Shown: positions 58,782-64,000 of the stretch, one piece after another
Position numbering within the stretch: position 1 is the first letter of the stretch
Layout of the letters: the number at the start of each line of letters is the position of its first letter
NCBI RefSeq assembly: GCF_001905345.1
Contig: NZ_LFBV01000005.1
Coordinates: 1-64,000, forward strand
Direction: 5' to 3'
Origin: Streptomyces uncialis
GTDB taxonomy: Bacteria > Actinomycetota > Actinomycetes > Streptomycetales > Streptomycetaceae
DNA length: 64,000 nucleotides
Made by a program: the position numbers and the translations under genes
The notes under the pieces: model-generated
What the model was told of the DNA's origin: nothing
What the model saw: only the letters and a program-made list of their open reading frames with translations
Database searches by the model: none

Positions 58782-60281
58782 TCAGCCTCCCCCGGTGTGG
58801 ACCTGGAAGGCCGCGCGGCGCACGGCCTTGGCGAGCGCGGGATCGGGATGGGCGGCGGCCAGTGCCACGAGGACCTGCACCGTACGCGGATGCCCGACCT
58901 TGCGGATGTCGTCCAGCAGCGCCGGGACCGTGGGCTGCCGCGCGGACTCCAGATGGCGGACGAGCAGCTGCGCCTCACCGTGGTCGGCGACGGCCGCCGC
59001 GGTGTCGACCCAGAGCCAGGTCTCCTCGTCATGGGTGAGGACGGTGTGGGTGTCCTCGGGGTCGACGCCCTCTATCTCGGCCAGCCACAGCAGGGCGTAC
59101 GGCCTCAGCGAGGGCTCGTCGCGGACCTGGCGGACCTCCGACTCGGCGGGGGCGCCGACGACCCGCAGCGCCTCGAAGGCCAGCCCGCGCAGCAGCGCGT
59201 CCTCGCCCCGGGCCGCGCCGACGAGTTCGGTGACCGCGCTGGAGACCGTCCGGGCGGCGAGCCACGCGCGGTACTCGGCGCGGGCGTCACCGGGGCGCAG
59301 CCGCGCGCAGCCGCGCAGCATGTCCTCGGCGGACTGCTCGATGTTGCCCCCGGCCTGGCTCTGCGCGGCCACGCAGATCTGCTCCAGCTTGACCCACACC
59401 GCCCAGCTGCCGAGCGGGGTGAGGGTGGCCTGGCCGGGGGCGCAGGTGAGCGCGCCGACGGCGGTGAGCGCGCGCAGGGCCCAGTCCAGCAGGGCGGGCA
59501 GCGCGGTGGCGGCGGCGCGGGCGTCGGGCGCGGGGGGCTCGGGCCGCGGACCGTAGGGGATCTCGCAGCGCTCGGTGCGCAGTTCAGTGACGCGCTGCTC
59601 CAGCAGGTCCAGCAGCTGCGGCACGGGGACGGGTCCGGCGGAGAGCTGGAGGAAGGACAGCACCTGGGGCATCGCCTCCACGGCCTCGGCGACGGCCGCC
59701 GGGTCGAGTCCGCCGGGGGCGGGGTGGGCCAGCGACCAGGCGTCGAAGAGGGCGACCCAGCCGCGCAGCACGGCGGCGTCGTCCCGGTCCCAGGCGCGCA
59801 GCCGCCAGCCGGGGCGGGCGTAGTCGCCGTGCACCTCGACGAGTCCGGCGAGCCGGGCGGTGTCCCAGTCGGCACGGATCTGACGCGCGGACAGCCCCAG
59901 TTCGGCGGCGGCGCGTTCGGCGGTGGGGTCGGAGAGGTTGCCGCCGCCGTCGGGCGTGGTGGCGAGGGAGTTGTGCGGGGTGCCCGAGGCGGCCGGTGCG
60001 GCCGGCGCCGGGGCGCCGCGCAGGCCGGGGGCGGGGTTCCTCCGGGGCCCCGTGAGGTCACCGCCGGGACGCAGTTCGGTGTCGGCCCAGCGGGCGACCC
60101 GGACCGCGCCGGCGAGGCCGGCACGGGCCGTGCGGGCCAGTTCGGAGGGCGCGGGTGTGCCTTCCGGGGGCCTGGGTGCGGGGCGGCGGGTGCGTCGCTC
60201 ACCGACCGCCGGGGTGGCGGCGGCCAGGGGGCGCGGACGGACGAGTCGGAGCCTGGAGTCGCGCGGGATACGGGACGTCAC
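58782..60281 (-). CDS. Large conserved protein, unknown function
   Basis: The 499-residue product starts VTSRIPRDSRLRLVRPRPL. It continues with a Pro/Ala/Arg-rich segment, then LSARQIRADWDTARLAGLVE (a winged-helix-like stretch), PGQATLTPLGSWAVWVKLEQ, and a helical HEAT-like C terminus (DIRKVGHPRTVQVLVALAAA). The C-terminal repeats suggest a scaffold or regulator. I do not recognise the family. The GTG at 60281 follows GGAAGA; the frame runs on upstream past 61700 as antisense of another gene and is not coding there. Confidence 0.75.
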   Translation of the reverse strand: MTSRIPRDSRLRLVRPRPLAAATPAVGERRTRRPAPRPPEGTPAPSELARTARAGLAGAVRVARWADTELRPGGDLTGPRRNPAPGLRGAPAPAAPAASGTPHNSLATTPDGGGNLSDPTAERAAAELGLSARQIRADWDTARLAGLVEVHGDYARPGWRLRAWDRDDAAVLRGWVALFDAWSLAHPAPGGLDPAAVAEAVEAMPQVLSFLQLSAGPVPVPQLLDLLEQRVTELRTERCEIPYGPRPEPPAPDARAAATALPALLDWALRALTAVGALTCAPGQATLTPLGSWAVWVKLEQICVAAQSQAGGNIEQSAEDMLRGCARLRPGDARAEYRAWLAARTVSSAVTELVGAARGEDALLRGLAFEALRVVGAPAESEVRQVRDEPSLRPYALLWLAEIEGVDPEDTHTVLTHDEETWLWVDTAAAVADHGEAQLLVRHLESARQPTVPALLDDIRKVGHPRTVQVLVALAAAHPDPALAKAVRRAAFQVHTGGG

Positions 60282-60517
60282 GGGTGCAGTCTTCCGGTTG
60301 ACGGTCGGAAAACCCAAACGGAATGCCACGCGGGTAGACAGCGAACCCCTGTCCCGTGGTTCGTGCCGTGTTCGAGAGAGGAGAAACGGAAGGCACGGCC
60401 GGAGGTGCCCGCACGGGCCCCGTACGAGGTGCGCGTTACCGCAGGGGGGTATGGGTGGCGGTGGTGCCGCCGGGGCCGCGTGGAGCCACCGGGGCGGGAG
60501 GGGGGACGGGGTGCGCG

Positions 60518-61717
60518 TCAGCCGAAGGGGGTGAGGAAGCGGCGCATGGCCTCTTCGTAGCCCTTCGGGTCGGCGTTCCACATCGCGCCGTGCGGGGCGT
60601 CCGGGACGGTGTGCAGGGTGACGAGATCGGGCCGGGTGCGGGCGAAGCGGCGGGACAGCCCCCAGGGGGCGACGGTGTCCCCCGGGCCGTGCACCACCAG
60701 CGTGGGGACGCGCAGCTCGCGGATGTCGGCGCGCTCGCGGATCTGGTGCGGGCGCAGTCCGGTGCGGCCCTGGGCCGCGCGGACCGCCAGCGGGAGCAGG
60801 GGGCCGGGCACATGCCGGGCGGCGGCGAGCGCGCGCACGGTCGCCTCCCAGTCCAGGACCGGGGAGTCGAGGATGATCCCGGCGATACGGTCCCGCAGCG
60901 CGGAGTGGGTCGCGGCGCGCAGGGCCATCGTGGCGCCGGTGGACCAGCCGTGCAGGACGACGCGTTCCGCGCCGTAGCGGACGGCGTAGCGGATCGCGGC
61001 GTCCAGATCGCGCCACTCCGTCTCGCCGAGGTGGCTGAGCCCGTCCGGGGGACGGGGCGCGCCGAGGTCTCCCCGGTAGGCCAGGGCGAGGACCGGGAAG
61101 CGGTGCCGGTGCAGTTGCTCCATGACGACCATCGGGTGCTCGCGGGTGGTGCCCAGACCGTGCACGGCGATGACCCAGGTGTCCCGGGCGCCCGGGACGA
61201 ACCAGGCGGGCAGGGAACCGAGTTCGCCGGGGACGCTGACGTCGGCGTGGTCGAGGCCCAGGGCGGTGCGGGGATTGCCGATGTGCACCTGGGGGGTGAG
61301 CCAGACCTTGTCGCCCGGCTCCAGGGCGCCGTGGGTGACCCGCTCCAGGCGGCGGACGACCGTGTCGGCGGTGTGGGGGGCCGAGGTGACGACAGGGCCC
61401 ACGACGGCGTGGGTGCCGTCGCCCGCGAGGCCGTAGACGCCGGGGCGCAGGGACGCGAGGGCGCGGGTGAGGGTGACGCGGCCCGCCGTGGAGCTCGTCG
61501 CGGGGCTCCCTGCGGAGCTCGTCGCGGCGGCCGTCGCCCTGCCCGCCGCGTCGCCCGCCGTGACGGCGTGCAGGGTGAGGCGGGGTTCGGTGGGGAGGGG
61601 GCGGCCGGCGGCGGGTCTCAGGGCCGCGCCACTGGCGACGTGGCCCGCGGCCAGGGCTGCCAGGGCGGTGGTGGTTGCGGCGGTGACGGCCGCTGCCGTC
61701 GCTTGGGCGGTACGCAC
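60518..61717 (-). CDS. Alpha/beta hydrolase with N-terminal signal/anchor
   Basis: The 399-residue protein has an Ala-rich hydrophobic N terminus (MRTAQATAAAVTAATTTALA) that may be a signal or anchor. About 130 residues of variable sequence follow, then an alpha/beta hydrolase core: WVIAVHGLGTTREHPMVVM, nucleophile elbow LHGWSTGATMALRAA, VPTLVVHGPGDTVAP (acid) and the His in PDAPHGAMWN. It may be a secreted or membrane-associated esterase or acylase. The start is a GTG at 61717 without a clear binding site. Confidence 0.85.
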   Translation of the reverse strand: MRTAQATAAAVTAATTTALAALAAGHVASGAALRPAAGRPLPTEPRLTLHAVTAGDAAGRATAAATSSAGSPATSSTAGRVTLTRALASLRPGVYGLAGDGTHAVVGPVVTSAPHTADTVVRRLERVTHGALEPGDKVWLTPQVHIGNPRTALGLDHADVSVPGELGSLPAWFVPGARDTWVIAVHGLGTTREHPMVVMEQLHRHRFPVLALAYRGDLGAPRPPDGLSHLGETEWRDLDAAIRYAVRYGAERVVLHGWSTGATMALRAATHSALRDRIAGIILDSPVLDWEATVRALAAARHVPGPLLPLAVRAAQGRTGLRPHQIRERADIRELRVPTLVVHGPGDTVAPWGLSRRFARTRPDLVTLHTVPDAPHGAMWNADPKGYEEAMRRFLTPFG

Positions 61718-62417
61718 TCGTCCAGTGTCTGCGGTGGGGGTTCGGGCGGCCAGTCGACGGGGGGCCGGGCGGGGTCGCGGCGGAGGCCGGGCCGGGGTGG
61801 AGCGGGGCCGGGCCGGGCCGCGGCGGGGGTGTTCGGGCTTCGCCCTTCGGCGCGGGCCTCGGCAGCGGCCGATCCCGTTGCCGGTACCCGGGCTGCCGGT
61901 ACCCGGGCTTCACCTCTCCGCACGCCCCCGCTCCTCTGCCCCGTCCGGCACAGGCCCTACGGGCCATGCAGCGGTAGGCCGGATCCCCGTCGGGGCCCGG
62001 CCTACCGGGTATGCGGGGGTCCTGCGGCTGGATGGCACCGGTGGGGCCGAGGGTGATCAGGTGACCTTCCTTACATACGGGGGCAAATCGGCTCTAATGT
62101 CAGGAGTTCGAGTCATGGGCCGTACAGTCGGAAGAGGTGTCGAGGACAGGCCGTGAGCGGTTCCGATCGACAGGGCGTTCCGGCACCGACGAACACCGCG
62201 GCGCGGACAGCGAGGTCCGCGCGGCCTGCCGCCGGGCGTCGCCCGGTGGGTGAACGGTCGGTGAGTACCGGTCGGGCGGGTGGTGGACGGACCCCGAAAC
62301 CGTGCGTGACCAGGATCTCCTGGAGTCCGCGCCGGGGTCCGGAGGGTGCGTCCCGGGAGTCCCCCGGGAGCCCCGGAGTCCGGGATTCCGCGGCGCCGGT
62401 GCGGCACGCTCGCCGGG

Positions 62418-62432
62418 TTCCGCTATGCGGAA
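62418..62432. promoter_or_regulatory. Palindrome TTCCGCTATGCGGAA upstream of pit
   Basis: Perfect inverted repeat, 6-bp arms around TAT, 110 bp before the pit ATG. It may be a regulator site or RNA hairpin in the leader. Confidence 0.45.
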
Positions 62433-62472
62433 TAGCCTTGCTCCAGATTGGGACACCGCGATGCCTGCCTCA

Positions 62473-62505
62473 GTTCATCTTCCGTTCACTCAGGTTGCCT
62501 ACGTT
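62473..62505 (+). promoter_or_regulatory. PHO-box-like direct repeats upstream of pit
   Basis: GTTCATCTTCC (62473-62483) and GTTCACTCAGG (62484-62494) are consecutive 11-bp units matching the PhoP direct-repeat pattern of Streptomyces (GTTCA start). A weaker third unit TTGCCTACGTT follows. The context, a phosphate transporter gene 36 bp downstream, supports PhoP control. Confidence 0.7.
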
Positions 62506-62541
62506 CCAACCGCCACTGTCGTCCAACAGAAGCCTGGGTAA

Positions 62542-63804
62542 ATGGAAAACATCACGCTCCTCCTCGGAATCGTGATCGTCACCGCTCTCGTGTTCGATTT
62601 CACGAACGGTTTCCACGACACAGCCAACGCGATGGCGACGACCATCTCCACTGGCGCAATGAAGCCCAAGACGGCGGTGGCCATGTCCGCCGTGCTGAAC
62701 CTTGTCGGTGCCTTCCTGTCGGTCGAGGTCGCCAAGACGATCTCCGGCGGCATGATCAACGAACAGGGCCTCCGCACAGAAGTGATCTTCGCGGCGCTCG
62801 TCGGCGCGATCCTCTGGAATCTGCTGACCTGGCTCCTGGGTCTGCCCTCCAGCTCCTCGCACGCGCTCTTCGGTGGCCTCATCGGCGCCGCGGTGATGTC
62901 GGCCGGCTGGTCCTCCGTGAACGGCTCCACGGTCGTCACCAAGGTTCTGCTGCCCGCGATCGCCGCCCCGCTGGTGGCCGGTGTGGCCGCGATGATCGCG
63001 ACCCGCCTGACCTACCGGATCGGCCGCAAGGCCGACGGCAAGGCGGCCTCCAAGGGCTACCGCGCCGGTCAGATCGCCTCGGCCGGTCTCGTCTCGCTGG
63101 CGCACGGCACCAACGACGCGCAGAAGACGATGGGCATCATCACCCTGGCGCTGGTCACCAGTGGTGTCCTCGTGCCCGGGTCGAACCCGCCCGCGTGGGT
63201 CATCGCCTCGGCCGGTATCGCCATCGCGCTCGGCACCTACCTCGGCGGCTGGCGCATCATCCGCACCATGGGCAAGGGCCTGACCGACCTGGAGCCGCCG
63301 CAGGGCTTCGCCGCGCAGACCAGCGCCGCGACGGTCATCCTGGCCTCCTCGCACCTCGGCTTCTCGCTCTCCACCACGCAGTCCTGCTCCGGTGCCGTGA
63401 TGGGCGCGGGCCTCGGCCGCAAGGGCGGGGTCGTCCGCTGGTCGACCGCGACCCGGATGTTCGTGGCCTGGGGGCTCACCCTCCCGGCCGCCGGTCTGGT
63501 CGGCGCGCTCGCCGAGCTGCTCACCAAGCAGGGCACCTGGGGCGTCATCGCCACCGGCACACTGCTGATCGCCGGTTCGGCGGTCATCTGGGTGCTGTCG
63601 CGGCGTGACATCGTCGACCACAACAACGTCAACGACGTGGACGGCGAGCCCGCGGGCGTCGTCACCAACGCCATGGCCGCTGTCACCCCTCCCCCGGCGG
63701 GGCCGGCCGCCGAGACGGTGACGGTCACGGGTGACCTCACGGCAACCATCCCGGCCGACAACGGTCCCTCGACGGAGTCCGCTCCGCGGACCGCCAAGGT
63801 GTAA
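62542..63804 (+). CDS. pit: Low-affinity phosphate permease (Pit family)
   Basis: The 420-residue membrane protein has the Pit signature halves: ALVFDFTNGFHDTANAMATT near the N terminus and LVSLAHGTNDAQKTMGIITL mid-protein. ASSHLGFSLSTTQSCSGAVM and about ten transmembrane helices follow. A long Pro/Thr-rich C-terminal tail (after residue 360) is typical of Streptomyces. It imports inorganic phosphate as a metal-phosphate complex. The ATG at 62542 has only a weak GGGT site. PHO-box-like repeats lie 36 bp upstream. A small membrane gene follows 11 bp on. Confidence 0.95.
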   Translation: MENITLLLGIVIVTALVFDFTNGFHDTANAMATTISTGAMKPKTAVAMSAVLNLVGAFLSVEVAKTISGGMINEQGLRTEVIFAALVGAILWNLLTWLLGLPSSSSHALFGGLIGAAVMSAGWSSVNGSTVVTKVLLPAIAAPLVAGVAAMIATRLTYRIGRKADGKAASKGYRAGQIASAGLVSLAHGTNDAQKTMGIITLALVTSGVLVPGSNPPAWVIASAGIAIALGTYLGGWRIIRTMGKGLTDLEPPQGFAAQTSAATVILASSHLGFSLSTTQSCSGAVMGAGLGRKGGVVRWSTATRMFVAWGLTLPAAGLVGALAELLTKQGTWGVIATGTLLIAGSAVIWVLSRRDIVDHNNVNDVDGEPAGVVTNAMAAVTPPPAGPAAETVTVTGDLTATIPADNGPSTESAPRTAKV

Positions 63805-63815
63805 GGAACCCTCCC

Positions 63816-64000
63816 ATGAAGATCGACTGGGTAGCACTGGGCACGGTGTTCGGAGTGAGCCTCGTGGCCACCGTGGCCCTGGTGGGCCTGTTCACACTCG
63901 GTATAGTCGGACTCTCCAAGCGTGACGCGGCCGTCGCCGCCAACGGCGGTGCGAAGAGCGGGGCCGCGGCCGTCGCCGCGACCAGCGCCTACGCCAGCTT
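63816..64000 (+). CDS. Small membrane protein downstream of pit (truncated by the window edge)
   Basis: The visible start MKIDWVALGTVFGVSLVATV continues with ALVGLFTLGIVGLSKRDA, one transmembrane helix, then an Ala/Gly-rich stretch running off the edge. The ATG at 63816 follows AAGGAACC. Position 11 bp after pit suggests an operon; homologues are routinely found beside pit in Streptomyces, and their role in phosphate transport is unknown. Confidence 0.85.
   Translation, partial: MKIDWVALGTVFGVSLVATVALVGLFTLGIVGLSKRDAAVAANGGAKSGAAAVAATSAYAS

Larger units (their letters stand above)
61718..62541. other. 824-bp region upstream of pit: promoter, leader and possible short ORFs
   Basis: A promoter-like pair TTACAT/TAATGT (about 62070-62099, spacer 18) precedes a short ORF (ATG at 62115, product MGRTVGRGVEDRP) whose stop overlaps a GTG. 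The frame from that GTG (62153) continues into pit but shows no coding bias. A 15-bp palindrome (62418-62432) and PHO-box-like repeats (62473-62505) follow. The part before 62040 is GC-rich intergenic sequence with no feature I can support. Confidence 0.5.

Noticed and set aside
58782..61967. 1061-codon minus-strand ORF
   Set aside because: The upstream half is a shadow of the alpha/beta hydrolase gene in another frame. Coding character and a start signal begin at 60281.
62153..62575. 140-codon ORF between the short leader ORF and pit
   Set aside because: It runs into the pit coding region in another frame, has no coding bias and covers the PHO-box-like site.

Overview
The window is chromosomal DNA of a Streptomyces or very close relative. 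The GC content is very high, with strong third-position bias. Genes packed with GTG and TTG starts, chaplins, a Spo0M protein, a GATC-binding nucleoid protein of the Gbn type and a mycolate-free FabG/FabI pair all fit. From memory, the gene order (chaplin - two-component pair - serB - fabI/fabG - tldD/tldE - tyrS - moaA - subtilases - Asp23 cluster - gbn - pit) matches the conserved core arm of S. coelicolor around SCO1790-SCO1846. I see no prophage, integrative element, transposase, tRNA or biosynthetic gene cluster. This is vertically inherited core DNA with a few accessory-looking insertions.

Layout. 1-307: promoter/leader of a ribosomal RNA operon that runs leftwards out of the window. 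304-6900: DNA repair glycosylase, Spo0M, PEBP-like protein, HNH nuclease, SPFH/NfeD membrane pair, ABC ATPase. 6900-7730: two short cysteine-free chaplins. 7950-9740: histidine kinase and response regulator. 9990-13000: SDR, QueA-like protein and a secreted transglycosylase behind a structured leader. 13100-17160: FHA-domain ABC transporter and serB. 17180-17600: first GC-rich repeat island. 17690-21500: SixA phosphatase, two tiny membrane proteins, MFS exporter with a divergent GntR regulator, secreted protein. 21700-29430: fabG-fabI, tldD-tldE, tyrS and small membrane proteins. 29460-33000: moaA and a DUF485-ActP acetate symporter operon. 33380-36680: two tandem secreted subtilases. 36760-37190: second repeat island. 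37240-42500: CopD-like membrane protein, a lipid-type operon (fatty acid hydroxylase, lysoplasmalogenase, alcohol dehydrogenase), VIT1-like transporter, small monooxygenase. 42550-44330: XRE regulator divergent from a small cysteine-motif protein. 44520-47130: a large RING-finger/TerD-like protein. 47320-50080: exonuclease-BRCT, SURF1, SDR. 50100-51135: third and largest repeat island. 51136-54480: Asp23/AmaP envelope-stress cluster. 54680-64000: enoyl-CoA hydratase, gbn, ABC-F, VOC protein, unknown protein, hydrolase, and pit with a PHO-box-like upstream region.

Functional links. fabG and fabI give two reductive steps of type II fatty acid synthesis. TldD/TldE form a heteromeric metalloprotease. 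The kinase/regulator pair, the DUF485/ActP pair, and the Asp23-family/AmaP genes are translationally coupled by 4- to 8-nt overlaps. The two subtilases are paralogues with calcium-loop-like C termini. The GntR regulator probably controls the divergent exporter through a palindrome in the short intergenic gap.

Most unusual content: (i) three dispersed repeat islands sharing the core GCGCAGTTCCCCGCGCCCCT at about 70-bp spacing, in largely palindromic elements with inverted outer ends (twenty copies in all, eleven in the 50.1-51.1 kb island, which also has an exact 210-bp higher-order period); (ii) a bacterial protein with a textbook C3HC4 RING finger and a TerD-like domain; (iii) nine GATC sites within 300 bp upstream of the GATC-binding protein gene; (iv) a tandem pair of cysteine-less chaplins. 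All functional statements come from reading the sequence and from family knowledge; no database search was run.
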